Assembly (NCBI GenBank): GCA_037179515.1
Contig: JAXCGZ010017020.1
Coordinates: 70,001-134,000, forward strand
DNA from: Halocaridina rubra
Taxonomy: Eukaryota > Arthropoda > Malacostraca > Decapoda > Atyidae
Reading direction: 5' to 3'
Length of the DNA stretch: 64,000 nt
Part shown: one piece after another, positions 16,397 through 38,859 of the stretch
How the letters are laid out: each line of letters begins with the position of its first letter
Numbering within the stretch: position 1 is the stretch's first letter
Program-made: the position numbers and the translations under genes
The notes under the pieces: generated by a model
Told to the model about the DNA's origin: nothing
What the model saw: only the letters and a program-made list of their open reading frames with translations
Database searches by the model: none

Positions 16397-16490
16397 TGTA
16401 TGTATGTATGTATGTATGTATGTATGTATGTATGTATGTATGTATGTATGTATGTATGTATGTATGTATGTATGTATGTATGTATGTATG
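16366..16490. repeat. (GTAT)n microsatellite
   Basis: About 125 bp of GTAT repeat that runs directly into a degenerate CR1-like LINE tail. Confidence 0.97.
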
Positions 16491-16495
16491 GCTTT

Positions 16496-16915
16496 AATTA
16501 CCTAATTATAATTACCTAAATGTGCTTGCAGAAAAGAACCCTATGCTTGTAACTCACCTTCCCATGGTCGGTGCCGTTTTTATACTGAAAGATACTTATC
16601 ATATTCGCCCTTAAAACTATGACTTGAGTTAGCATTAATTACCTCCTCACTTAGCGAATACGAAGCATCAATTATTCTTACGCATAAAAAAAAAGTACTT
16701 CTTTACATCCTACAAAAAATTTTCCTACGAAGCTTAAAGCTATGACCTCTAGTTCTATAGCCAGCTATATCAAAATATCGATCCCTTTCCATTCTGTCAA
16801 ACCCAAGAGGGAATTTAAAAACCTTCACCAGATCCCCCCTTATTTTTATAGCTTAAAGTGATGGTAAGTCTAATTCCTCCAGCCTCTTCTCATAACGGAG
16901 ATTGCGTATGTATGT
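16496..16915 (-). pseudogene. CR1-like LINE 3' end, degenerate
   Basis: Parallels 13475-13920 of the intact copy: TAATTACCTAATTATAATTA tail, then the complement of the C-terminal codons (GCTATGACCTCTAGTTCTAT; ATATCGATCCCTTTCC). Indels and substitutions are frequent, so it is older than the 13450 copy. Confidence 0.8.
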
Positions 16916-17154
16916 AAACTGCTAATACAAATATTTGAACAGTCATGCTTTCATATGAAGTATTCACATTTTTTAACAATTCTAATTCTCCGGAAAATTT
17001 GAATTAATGCACATCCTTGTCGCCTATGACAGCATGATAAGTGTACCTGTTATCACTCTAATATTAGGTTTTTTTATTCTTATTTATCATTCTTGTTACG
17101 TAGTCTACACTAATATCATACCTATAGGCCAAGAGATATACCCTGCATGTAAAT

Positions 17155-17440
<286 letters not shown>

Positions 17441-17523
17441 CTTGTGGTTGTCTTTCACAGTGTGCCTGGTTCGACTCCTAGGACTGACGGGGCCATAATA
17501 AGATCTCTGACGCAAAATTATGG

Positions 17524-17600
<77 letters not shown>
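17524..17600. repeat. (AT)n-(GT)n microsatellite
   Basis: Short AT run followed by about 64 bp of GT, abutting an RTE-derived short element. Confidence 0.95.
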
Positions 17601-17750
17601 TGAAGGATAAGAATATTTCCTCCGTGTACCCCTGTGCCGCAAAAGTCAACTAAATGATGCGGAGCGAGGGGACTGGGAATCCCCTCCATTGTATTTCCTC
17701 CTACAAAATATCAAGTTTTTGCTTTGACTGAGACACCCCTTAAAAGGGGA
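17601..17750 (+). repeat. short RTE-derived non-autonomous element
   Basis: Shows the 5' motif GATAAGAATATTTCCTCCGT and CAAAAGTCAACTAAATGATG. It is followed by GGGGACTGGGAATCCCCTCC and the 3' motif CCCCTTAAAAGGGGAATTAT. It is followed by (ATCT)n and (AT)n. Confidence 0.7.
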
Positions 17751-17753
17751 ATT

Positions 17754-18011
<258 letters not shown>

Positions 18012-18103
18012 TCTTTCTAATTTCTCCGCAGATTAGAATTTGAAACTGTAATAATAGACAATTGCATCTGTGGATTTGCTATCCTATATCGACAAGTCAT
18101 TAT

Positions 18104-18564
<461 letters not shown>

Positions 18565-18932
18565 AATCACATTTTACTAGACTTTCAGTGGTGTAGTTGA
18601 CAGCGCCTTGGCACAGAAAAGATGTCATAGGTTCGAGTCCCAGTCAGGGGTAAAATATGATTCATGTTTTCACATATATTAATGTGCTTATTTGATTATT
18701 ATTAATGCTTCTTTTAGCTGGGCTTCGAATTAAATGCAAAAATCAAAGCCACGAGTGAGGTCAGGAGAAGCTGTACTATGATTAAAATGACATTCAGATT
18801 GAATGCGTTCAATCCTATAATAGGATTGCAGTTAAGCTGTAGGGTTTGTTTCTCTTTTAGACCTACAGTGGTTTAATTGATAGCACCTTGGCACAGTAAT
18901 TATGAGTCTTAGGTTCGAGTCCCTGACAAGGG

Positions 18933-18934
<2 letters not shown>
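18565..18934 (+). repeat. SINE-B tandem pair, plus orientation
   Basis: Two tRNA-like heads about 285 bp apart (CAGTGGTGTAGTTGACAGCG near 18588; CAGTGGTTTAATTGATAGCA near 18866), each with a B-box-like GGTTCGAGTCCC. The body between them matches the unit seen at 59020-59325. The pair is head-to-head with the minus copy before it. Confidence 0.75.

Positions 18935-19009
<75 letters not shown>
18935..19009. repeat. (AT)n microsatellite
   Basis: About 75 bp of AT directly after the SINE-B terminus GACAAGGGTA. Confidence 0.97.
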
Positions 19010-19011
<2 letters not shown>

Positions 19012-19332
19012 TGAAATTCAGCCTTCTATTCAGAGCATTATTTAATATTTAATAATATAATCTTTTATGTAAAAAAAAAATAACAATAATAACCTACCAG
19101 TCAGCCCCTCGTATTGCAGAATTATTTGTGCCACTATTTGTGATTTTCTTATATTCCCGTGAGTGAATTGTTCAATATTGTAATTGGTGTTGCTATAACG
19201 TATGTAAGCTTCATACGTAGCACTCTCTACTGCTCTGCAAACTGTCGCGGTCACTCCCGCAATACATCGTTCTTGCGTTTGCGCTCCATAGGACGTGTCT
19301 TTTACTAACCTTACGTTTATAACCGTCCAGTT

Positions 19333-19528
19333 GTCACCGTGGCTCAAGCGGTAACGTCCGCGACTCTGAGGCGTCAGGTCAAGGGTTCGCGCCCCGTCAC
19401 AGTCTGAGGTTAGCAAGGGCATGCACTCAGGGTAACGATTACATCTGCCAAAACAAGTCTTTCGCAAGAAGGCAACCGTCCTAGCCGTTATTAGAAAAGG
19501 GAATCTGTGACGTAAAACCGCAACAACA
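19333..19528 (+). repeat. SINE-A copy (tRNA-derived)
   Basis: Full-length type copy: GTCACCGTGGCTCAAGCGGT head, B-box-like GGGTTCGCGCC, body GCACTCAGGGTAACGATTAC and terminus TGACGTAAAACCGCAAC. Confidence 0.9.
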
Positions 19529-19544
19529 TATATATATCCGTTTA

Positions 19545-19800
19545 AACATTCATTTATGATCCATCGCCATAGCTCTTCTTTAGACGCCCTATCAAGAGTT
19601 TTTTCTTTTATAATTCTCCTCTCACTATGTGTAGTTCCTTTTATTATTGGCCATAATCCTGAATATCTTTTCTGTAGTTGTGTGGCATCTGTTGTTCCTC
19701 TTCCAACTGCAAACCCATAATGTTCCTCATTTTACCTCCTTGACATAATCTTTTCCCACATCCACGCCGTGTGGGACAATAATTTGGATTCCTTTAGTTG
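19545..19800 (-). pseudogene. degenerate reverse-transcriptase fragment
   Basis: Minus-strand frames read NEEHYGFAVGRGTTDAT and TLDRASKEELWRWIINE. These resemble the EQQ(Y/F)GFR-type and KAYDR(V)P-type motifs of RTE-like LINE reverse transcriptases. The frame is disrupted and the flanks are not recognisable. Confidence 0.4.
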
Positions 19801-19889
19801 CTACATCAAAGGATAATTTATTTACTATTATAACTGGGCACCAGTTCATTATATCTTTTTTCACTAATTCTCTCTTTCAAAAAGGATTA

Positions 19890-20240
19890 TTCTTTATGAG
19901 TGTGACACAGGGACAGGCAATAGAATTGCCCTCATCAAGCCCGGGCACCAAGAAAATACTAAGACGAAGAAAAAGTAGATGATTAAGGAATAGGCAGAAA
20001 TAAGGGAATAATACATAATAGAAAAAGGATAGGCTGAAAGAATCATCGAAGTATTGAGGACCTAGAGATATGGTAGGATTGGGCCCTAAGATAACGATAG
20101 ATCCGCTTTTTGAAGGTAGGTAGGCTATTAGAATGAGGAAATATAGACAGAGGAAGTGAGTTCCAGAGTGAGTAGGTGGATGGGAAGTAGCAAATATTCC
20201 ACTGATTTCGAATGAGTTATTCCCAATTTTTACAAGCTAC
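19890..20240 (-). pseudogene. LINE-A 3' end, divergent copy
   Basis: Minus-strand terminus GGTGCCCGGGCTTGATGAGG matches the LINE-A tail. At 20092-20190, ACGATAGATCCGCTTTTTGA and GAGTTCCAGAGTGAGTAGGT match the complement of the LINE-A C-terminal codons at 7010-7100. The copy is diverged and truncated. Confidence 0.65.
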
Positions 20241-20269
20241 GTTGTAGCTAAAGCTAATTTGCAATAAAA

Positions 20270-20588
<319 letters not shown>

Positions 20589-20909
20589 CCTTTACCAACT
20601 GTGGTGATGCGAATTATCAGTGAATAGTAATCTATTTGAATAAACTGTTGGTCGACTCCCTCCTTCCCTTTCCCCCAAAGAAATAAAGTTCATTTAATAC
20701 AGCGATCATGTTTCAGCATTTATAGTTAACATCAACATTATACGGAATCACCAAACAGAATTGAATAAACCCCATGAAATGGATGGATCTGCATCAGTGT
20801 TGGTCTGTTTTATCGTTCACAATTTAGATAGCTTTTGTTTACTTTGCCTGGCTTTTACTGGCTTCATTTTCTTTTCTCTTCGCAACAGGGAGGAGATTCA
20901 AAAAATAAG

Positions 20910-28082
<7,173 letters not shown>

Positions 28083-28156
28083 GCTAGTAGTATTGTATTT
28101 TCTGAATGGAATTAATGTCCTGTTTGTTACAAAAATAACTTCTATAATTTTCACAA

Positions 28157-28256
28157 AATAAATTGACAGAGATTAGCATTCCCTTAGACTAGCACGCATA
28201 TACAGCATATATTGCATAAATAATATGAAAAGTTGCTTACGAAAATTTTGAATAAA
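28157..28256 (+). promoter_or_regulatory. candidate poly(A) signals of the nuclear receptor gene
   Basis: AATAAA occurs at 28157-28162 and 28251-28256, 75 and 170 bp after the stop codon. In AT-rich DNA these are only suggestive. Confidence 0.35.
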
Positions 28257-28388
28257 TAATGTTTAGGTTGAGAGAACATGCTTCTTGAGCTGAACGTTCA
28301 ATTCTGCATTTATATTGTTTAGGGCAGGTGCTGAATTAATTGTATGTTTTATATTTGAATTATGTAAGCGATAGTTATATTAACATTG

Positions 28389-28654
<266 letters not shown>

Positions 28655-28734
28655 CATATTATTTTTTTTAACTCCACCATGTATCTTAGAGGTTTCTCTC
28701 TTCTCTTATCCCCTCGGTGTACAATTTATCGCGC

Positions 28735-28923
<189 letters not shown>

Positions 28924-29290
28924 GAATGTGTTAGGCTATATGTAAAGTGTAATGAGGTTTTCAATGTCCTCGTCATATTAGATAATGAATATGAGGTAGA
29001 GATTTTTGTTGTCGTACTTATATTTTTAGGATGAGACTAACGTGGGATCAGATGGATGAGTAAATATAAAATAAAACAATTCCCTATATTAATTAACAAA
29101 ACTTTAGTTGTCTCAATAGTCTCTTATTAACAAATAGACGTGTGGTCTAGAGGTATTATTTCTTTTGTTTATTATAACATAATATGAAATTTTCCCTGAT
29201 AATAAAGAATGGAGGAAAGGCGGAGAGTACACTTTCTAACATTATATATTAGACACATAAGGTTTTCAAAGCAATAAGGCTTTCAAAGCA

Positions 29291-29497
29291 TTGTAGTCAC
29301 CGTGGCTCAAGCGGTAGCGTCCGCGACTCTGAGGCGTCAGGTCTAGGGTTCGCGCCCCGTCACGGTCTGAGGTTAGCAAGGGCATACACTCAGGGTAACA
29401 ATTACATCTACCAAAACAAGTCCTTCGCAAGCAGGCAACCGTCCTAGCCCTTAGTAGAAAAGGGAGTCCGTGACGTAAAACCGGAATAAACCGGAAC
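29291..29497 (+). repeat. SINE-A copy with 15-bp TSD
   Basis: The duplication AAGGCTTTCAAAGCA lies at 29276-29290 and 29498-29512. The 3' end carries a duplicated terminal unit (AAACCGGAAT then AAACCGGAAC). Confidence 0.95.
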
Positions 29498-29664
29498 AAG
29501 GCTTTCAAAGCAATCGGTTGGATATAAAGCAATTGTTAAAAGAATTTTGTAGGTAGGTTCTTATACTAAGAGATAATGGACCTGCTCAAGGCAGGCCGAC
29601 AGTAGGGAATCCATCATTAATTCCCCAGCTTCGGTCTGTTTGCGATCACTGAATGTGTACTAAT

Positions 29665-29867
29665 TCTTGTTGTTCCGGTTTTACGTCACGGACTCCCTTT
29701 TCAACCAAGGCCTAGGACGGTTGCCCTCTTGCGAAGGACTTGTTTTGGCAGATGTAATCGTTACCCTGAGTGCATGCCCTTGCTAACCTCAGACCGTGAC
29801 GGGGCGCGAACCCTCGACCTGACGCCTCAGAGTCGCGGACGCTACCGTTTGAGCCACGGTGACTACC
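29665..29867 (-). repeat. SINE-A copy with 14-bp TSD
   Basis: The duplication GAATGTGTACTAAT lies at 29651-29664 and 29868-29881. It is inverted relative to the copy 170 bp upstream. Confidence 0.95.
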
Positions 29868-30321
29868 GAATGTGTACTAATAGTGACATATAAAACGTAT
29901 ATCGTTGAGTGACATCTGTGGGTTTTGAAGCATATTATTATTCTGCTTGTATATTAAAAATGCCTAATCTCTTATTATACTGTCATTAACGTAAAATAAG
30001 TTCCTTCGCTGAACATCTGAGGCCGCACTTCTTTCAATTATAGTTTAATATATTCTTTGTGAGTGTCATTGAATGCTAAATCAAAGGTTCCAACACTATT
30101 GTTGTTGGAATTTGTTTACTTGATTCTCCACATAGTAAGACACACCTGTTTCAATTCTTGAGACACTACCAAAGCTTCTTCATTCTTGGGCTCGATTTCT
30201 TAAACAGTGTTAACCTAGGATGCCATATTGTTAGTTAGCTAGACACACACAAATGGATTTCATAAACACATCTGACGCTGTTCTGTGTATGGCTAGAATC
30301 CTCCACAGGGGATCCTAGCCA

Positions 30322-30685
<364 letters not shown>

Positions 30686-30899
30686 TCGTGTTCGTGGTAG
30701 AAATACCTCCACACCATCTGTATTTCAGACATGACACGCTTTTCAAATGCTATCAAGTTCACGAGTACTGAGAGAGCAATGGATAGAACTCTAGTTTATC
30801 TAGAGAGTAAACAGAAATATCGTAATGAAAGTTTTATTCCATATTTAGTATCTCTGCAATCAAAAACCTAGATTACAACACTTATTACCACAACAACAA

Positions 30900-30935
30900 C
30901 AGCAACTCTACTACTACTACTACTACTACTACTAC

Positions 30936-30998
<63 letters not shown>
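30900..30998. repeat. (ACT)n-(AAT)n microsatellite
   Basis: About 30 bp of CTA then 65 bp of AAT, abutting a tRNA-like SINE. Confidence 0.95.
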
Positions 30999-31155
30999 GG
31001 CGTTGGCTTCGTATTCATAAGGTCGGCAGATCGGTTCCGTCCAAGAACGAGAGCTTAAGCCGTGTACTGATAGATTACTGCTGTGGCAGTTGGGACTTGC
31101 CCCGGCTGACTTTCTGAGGAGCATCTCAGATGGATATCGGAACTGAAACTTGGCA
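30998..31155 (+). repeat. SINE-C (tRNA-like) copy
   Basis: Head GCGTTGGCTTCGTATTCATA, then AGGTCGGCAGATCGGTTCCG (B-box-like). The body AGAGCTTAAGCCGTGTACTG and CCCCGGCTGAC is shared with the minus-strand copy at 55678-55855. A-box match is weak. Confidence 0.6.
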
Positions 31156-31615
31156 ACCTTTACTTATACCTTTAATGGTAATAATGATAATCATACTCAT
31201 TCTAGTTAACCGGAGTGATTTACCATTGATATATATAAAAATAAATCCTAATGCAGGAAAATGATACTTGTAGCAGCCATTATAGAGAAAACAGAAACCT
31301 TAAATCTATCAAAAATGAGCTGTGGAAATCTGACATAAATGAAGCAATCATTAAATTCTTTAATACGTTTATTCCGAAATGACCGTAGACCTGACCTCAC
31401 ATTCGATGCTCTACCCATCGTGTATCCTCCTGGGAATTGTCTCTAACAATAACCTTCCCCATCCATATACTGTCACGTTGTATCTGTTAAGGATTTGCAT
31501 CATTTGTGTCCAAAGAAGACCGTTTTCCGGTCGTAAATTCCTGAATACTTTGTTGTTTATTTAAGATTCATTTTCTGCTTCATTGTGTGCTATGTAATAA
31601 CAATTTAATATGCGT

Positions 31616-31753
<138 letters not shown>

Positions 31754-31779
31754 TAAGTGCTGTATGCTAACAGTTTGTA

Positions 31780-32006
<227 letters not shown>

Positions 32007-32010
<4 letters not shown>

Positions 32011-32164
32011 TCATATGTTACCCCTGACCGGGACTCGAATCTCAGACACATAATGTCCATGCAAAGGCGCTACCAACTACACCACTGAAGATCTAAAGAA
32101 GAAGCAAACTTTACAGCTTAAATGGTAGTGCCTTGGCACCGTCCCGGTCAGGGGTAAAATAGGA

Positions 32165-32167
<3 letters not shown>
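32007..32167 (-). repeat. rearranged SINE-B, left arm
   Basis: Complement of a tRNA-like head (CCCTGACCGGGACTCGAATC; CCAACTACACCACTGAAGAT). It is joined to a second partial unit in the opposite orientation (AGTGCCTTGGCACC; GTCAGGGGTAAAAT). Confidence 0.75.
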
Positions 32168-32790
<623 letters not shown>

Positions 32791-32820
32791 CGTACAAACT
32801 GTTAGCATACAGCACTAAAT

Positions 32821-32972
32821 AGTAAGGAAGCCCATCAGTGAAACAAAACTTATAAACAATGCTATATTTCGGATCCTAACTGGATCCCTTCTCAAGCACA
32901 ACGAGAAGGGATCCAGTTAGGATCCGAAATATTGCATTGTTTTATAATTTTTGTTTCACTGATGGGCTTCCT

Positions 32973-32976
<4 letters not shown>
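32821..32976. repeat. near-perfect hairpin, ~73-bp arms, 9-bp loop
   Basis: The left arm 32821-32893 (AGTAAGGAAGCCCATCAGTG ... GGATCCCTTCTC) is the reverse complement of 32903-32976 with only a few mismatches and one indel. The loop is AAGCACAAC. It lies between (AT)n arrays. A transcript on either strand would fold into one long stem. No coding potential was seen. Confidence 0.9.

Positions 32977-33066
<90 letters not shown>
32977..33066. repeat. (AT)n microsatellite
   Basis: About 90 bp of AT between the hairpin and a SINE-B copy. Confidence 0.97.
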
Positions 33067-33068
<2 letters not shown>

Positions 33069-33170
33069 AAATAAGCACATTACCCCGACCGGGGCTTGAA
33101 CCTAGGACTCATAATTACTAAGTCAAGGCGCTCACCAACTACACACCACAGAAGGTACAAGGAGTTCCTA
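33067..33170 (-). repeat. SINE-B copy, minus orientation
   Basis: CCCCGACCGGGGCTTGAACC and CACACCACAGAAGGTAC are the complement of the B- and A-box-like regions. It forms an inverted pair with the copy at 33202. Confidence 0.75.
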
Positions 33171-33201
33171 AGTATAGCAGATATAAGCTATACGGTTGGA
33201 T

Positions 33202-33720
<519 letters not shown>

Positions 33721-33900
33721 TTGGTATCCTATATCTTGAAGCATACATGGTCTGAACGGGTAAAATGAAGGAAGACGTAAAAATGAAAATGAAACCATTT
33801 TCAAAAAAATCGACTTTAAGTGGGTTTAGTAGTAAAATTAAAATTGTTAAAAAAATGTTTGATAGAAAATAAAATATGCAAAACCATGAAAATAATATTG

Positions 33901-34407
<507 letters not shown>

Positions 34408-34664
34408 GCGTATTACTAAATAAAATGAATATATAACTAACGAAGAATAATACAGTATAATCCAGGGTCAGAGTATTATATCTTATTTCCGGTTTATATA
34501 TTTGTCTTCATGGCAACCATGATATTATATTTCTACTTTACAAAATAAATATTATTGGTACCAGTATATAACAATTTATTTATTTAATAAGTTTTTAGGA
34601 TACGTATTTTGTTTAGAATAATTCTAAGCCCACAGAGATAACAGAAATTAGAGATTCAACGTGG

Positions 34665-34778
34665 ATGTAATTTTCAGGGCTGCAAATGCGCAGTGTGATA
34701 AAAAGAGGAAGGCAGAGCTTTGTTTATATTTATAGTTCGTGGAGAATCTCCAATGCTATTTAATGTCAAAGTTTCAGG
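34665..34778 (+). other. possible non-coding first exon (weak)
   Basis: A less AT-rich stretch ends TTTCAG|GTAGGTGA, a fair donor, with TTTATATTTATAG upstream of it. It might be a first exon of the downstream RNF13-like gene, but nothing else supports it. Confidence 0.15.
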
Positions 34779-34789
34779 TAGGTGATATT

Positions 34790-35434
34790 ATAATACATTG
34801 GATACCTAGGTAATTATTAGCTGAAGGGGAAAATGATTTTGCGTGATTCTTTATGTCTATTGATAAATGTGAAATGGTATTTTCCAGTGAAGATCATCTC
34901 TTCATGAGTCATGACCATTTTGCATGATGCTCTTATGCACTCTAGTCTGGACTTTCCTTCACTGTTTTGCCTGTAATACAGCATGTTAATCTATTTTTCT
35001 AAAACTAGTTTTCGCTGTAATTTTTGTGAACTGTTGATCGTTAAAATCTATGTGCTCTTAGCCTCTTAAGATAGCCCTTCCGTAGGCTAGAGTGGAAAAT
35101 TTCAGTAGCTTGTATAGATACCTATTTTATTTGGCGACGAAATTCTCACGGCTAAATCAGACCGTGCTATATGATATCCTACCTACAGAACCAGTGTAAT
35201 TGTCACAATAGTTTTGGTTGAGATTCTTTTTATGCACCCTGCCTTAAATCGTATTTTTCCCACATCTAATAGTAATTACTTGATATATATATCTGAAACA
35301 ATCGTCACCCACTCCTGGAAAACTGATACTTTGATGAAGATCACACAAATAAATGTATGGTTAATGAGCAAAACCACAGAGGAGACCCTTTACATACTCT
35401 ACAGACGAAGAATACTACACATTTTCAAGTGAGC
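34790..35434. other. no gene seen
   Basis: AT-rich sequence without recognised exons or elements. Confidence 0.5.
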
Positions 35435-35565
35435 CTCACTGTAATTTTAACACCCAAATTAACCCTTTTAAGGTATGTAGCTAACTAACCTATCCAACCT
35501 AACCTGGGTTAGATTTGGTTAGTTAGTTGCGTACCTAAATTGGGTATACTGTATAAGGGTGTTTA
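35435..35565. mobile_element. small TIR element with TTAGG-like core
   Basis: Left TTTTAACACCCAAATTAACC and right-end complement TTTTAAACACCCTTATACAG give imperfect terminal repeats. The inner parts CTAACTAACC and GGTTAGTTAG also pair. The centre is AACCTAACCTGGGTTAG. About 130 bp in total. Confidence 0.5.
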
Positions 35566-35924
35566 AAAAGCAGCGTTGCTCCCTTGAGAGGTGGTGGTGT
35601 CTGTCTTGTCTCTTGGGTATGCTGTATAATGGTTCCCCTCGGGTTTGATCATTAACTATTTATCATCCACAAATTTATTTGCGTTATTTTTACCAGAGTA
35701 AGAGTTTTCTCCTGGAATGAGCTTTGTGAGTTTTAGACATATACGTCAAAGAAATAATGTTAGATGAGGGATAGATACGAGTTATGGTGGAGTGCATAAA
35801 ATGAATCTTAGCCATAGTTTTAGTTACTTTTGCCAACAAAAATGGCCTAGGAGTACCAAATTCGACTCTTGAAATCCAAAGCAGAGACGTGGTATGTAAA
35901 GACTTTGGAATCTGTGCTTTTAAA

Positions 35925-36085
35925 GGAATAGGCCACGGCTGCGATCGTGGTTGCTCGGTGCAGCATACTGGCTGCAGTGGTCGCGCTGGCCGCCATGAGG
36001 TCGGATCGGTTCCGTCCGCCGAGAGAAACGCTGGCGACGCGTGGTGCCCCAGGGGGGGGGGAACTCTGCTGCGATACCGGGGTGC
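35925..36085 (+). repeat. SINE-C-like head
   Basis: GC-rich island with GGCTGCAGTGGTCGCGCTGG and AGGTCGGATCGGTTCCGTCC, matching the A- and B-box-like part of the SINE-C copy at 30998. The body after it diverges. Confidence 0.4.
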
Positions 36086-36089
36086 TGTT

Positions 36090-38687
36090 TTTCACAGCTC
36101 TACCTATTTGCTTAAATTAGATAACATATCTCGACCTTTTAAACTTATCTAGAGGTAAATGTCCAAAATTTCAGAGAGATGCATTAGTATTTGGGTGTCA
36201 CTATTGTAAGAAATTGTTCTTGCATTTATTGTGAAACAAAACATACATCTGGTAGTCATATTTGGATTAAAATGTAATTCAGAATTGCAGAATATTATTG
36301 GTGCTGAGCATAATTGTTTATTTTGTCGCATTAGTAGCCACTAACATTATTTAGTGAATAAAAATGCTTAATTTAAATATAGTCTCCTGATCAGTAATAA
36401 AACACATAGCAAAAATTTAATTAGCACTTATGGATATAACCTAGTCTTTTAAGTTTCAAAGCAGATAACTGCCAATAACGAATGCCTCCTAATTTACTCA
36501 AGTCCTGTTAACCTTCAGTACTTAAAAGTAATATTAAGGAAACAGCTGGACAGTATAAAAAAGTATATTGATTATGATTGTGGTTATTGTAATTATTTTA
36601 CAATATTGGTTTGGTTGGAAGGATTTGGTAAACTTGCTTTTGGCTGAGTGAAGGCTCGGCAATCTTGGCTTCATTGGGCCAGTAAATGAAGATTTATTCC
36701 AGTAAATACATGGAAGAAAGTTATTTTGCTTTCTAAAATGGCATACTTTCAATAAAATATTCTGAACAAATCTAATCATTTTTTACTGGTTGCCTAAGCA
36801 CTGCCATCTCTGTACACATTTCATAACTTGACCTGTAACCTACACTTTTCGGATTTCACTTCACTATCTGTGATGACCTTTCATTTCCATTAATTTATGT
36901 TTTGTACAACTATCAGCCACAAAATTTCTTGCAGTTTGCTTTGTTAGACACTAATCACGTTTGCTAACCTTGCGATATTCTAAATCGCTCCTGTGACATT
37001 ATATGTAGAATTAGGTTTGTTTGTCCAAGTGTTCATTGTTAGGGGCTGTTCCCAAGCATTACCAAACTGGTCTATCGACGAATTGTACCACAGCCTATTG
37101 TAAAGGAGGAGTGTGCTTACGATTATAGATCTAATTCTTCGACTGACATATTCTGACCTGATCTGAGCTCCACAGTGTGCCATCTTACCTGACAACTATT
37201 ATATGTAGCATTGCTTCAGATAATGCAATGTTCATTATTTTGCTCTTGGCTTAATATTAAAGCTGTACTGAAGCCATCATGGAGGGGTTAATGATTGAAA
37301 ACTGTAATATGTGTGATATTCTAATAACTTCTAATAACTCTTAATACATTTGCTTCTTATATTTTTGTTTTATATATTTTTTTTATTGTTTTTCTTGAAC
37401 TTTTTATTTTGCTGCAGTATCTTGGTGGCTCCAATGGAAATAACCAAAATATAATTGAAAAATATGTATACTTTTAGATTTTTTGGATTTGAAAAATAAA
37501 GGAAAATTATGCTTAAATTTTAAATTTTTTAGCCATGGTCACATTTGCTCTCATCATATTGTTGATCTGTTGTACTGAGTGAACGTGATTTTGCCATTCT
37601 CCAACAACCTTCTAAACAGTTCTCAGTAGATCTTTGTCCCTTGAATGAGACTTTTTGGTCATGGTATGTTATGTATATCATACTGTACCATCTATTTTGT
37701 ATTCCTTTCATCCTCCTAGGTATTATTGCCTCCACCTGACAAGTATACCTTTTTTCTGCACCTCCATTTCTTTATTTTAGGCTCTTGTAGACTTGCTCTT
37801 TAAATTGTCATTGCCAGTCTCATAAATCATCCCTTGCTGTTTTTTATACACGGTATTCTGTATCTTCACCACTTGATTCATTCAACTTTTTAGTTCTCAC
37901 TTATTTGAGCCTCACAGACTCCCTGAAACATTTTACTTCATCAAATCATCTATAGCACTTCATCTCCATAAGGTCAGTCTATGTCTCTCTAACATTTAGT
38001 ATCTACCACTCAGTACAATACTGTCAGAAAAACCTCTCCTTCTTGCAATCCAACCTTAGCCTGTCTTCAAACAAATGTTCATTTTCACGATGTTCTGAGT
38101 CTCTTACAGATTTCCCCCACTTTCACATTGTTATCTCTCTATATCTGTAAAATATCATCCAAGTATATTAAATGGTAAGCCTTTTAAAGTATTATACTAT
38201 TTACCATTACTTCAAACCATATCACCTATTCTCATCACTTCTTTTCAGTTTTTGTGCCTATTGTCATAACTTCTTTTCAGTTTTTGTGCCCCTTTCCCAT
38301 ATTCTATTTCATTATACTCCACAAACTTTGGCTGATTTACTCGACGACAGGTAAGGCAGTGCATCTTGTGATAACAAGCACTCTCATATGTAGAAATATA
38401 CATTATAATATTGAGAAATTCATACCAGGGTATTGGCTTATGAATTTGCATTGGCGAAATTCTTTTTAATAGATTGAATGCTTGCCATATTGAGTAATTT
38501 TCAAGGCTAATATCATGACTTTTTTTTTTTTTTTTTTTCTAATAGTAATGTTGTAGCATCTTTGAATATAATGCTAGCAAGCGTCTGTGTATACAGTAAA
38601 ATTTTTCCGATGCAAGTATTTCATAGTATTGTTTCATTTGTCATAATGGGATGGTTTCGGTTGTTTTATGAAAATTTGCAAGCAGGT
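36090..38687. other. no gene seen; one short duplication
   Basis: AT-rich DNA without coding exons I can support. A tandem duplication of about 32 bp (ACTTCTTTTCAGTTTTTGTG) lies at about 38238-38290. Confidence 0.5.
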
Positions 38688-38703
38688 AATAATGTAATAT
38701 TAT

Positions 38704-38840
38704 ATCCCCGTCGCGGACTGAGGCTAGTAAGGGCATACACTCAGGGTAGCGATTATATTTGCCAAAACAAGTCCTTCGCAAGAGGCAACCGTCATAGCCC
38801 TTAGTTGAAAAGGGAGTTCGTGACGTAAAACCGAAACCAA
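38704..38840 (+). repeat. SINE-A copy, 5'-truncated, with 16-bp TSD
   Basis: The tRNA-like promoter part is missing; the copy starts CCCCGTCGCGGACTGAGG. The duplication AATAATGTAATATTAT lies at 38688-38703 and 38841-38856. Truncation therefore happened during insertion. Confidence 0.92.
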
Positions 38841-38859
38841 AATAATGTAATATTATTTC

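Noticed and set aside
19333..19410. Possible genuine tRNA genes in SINE-A and SINE-B heads
   Set aside because: Multiple diverged copies with attached common bodies, tails and target-site duplications; stems do not form a clean tRNA.
37529..37735. Minus-strand frame MEAIIPRRMKGIQNRW...
   Set aside because: No recognised domain, no splice context and a run-down neighbourhood; could be transposon-derived but cannot be supported.
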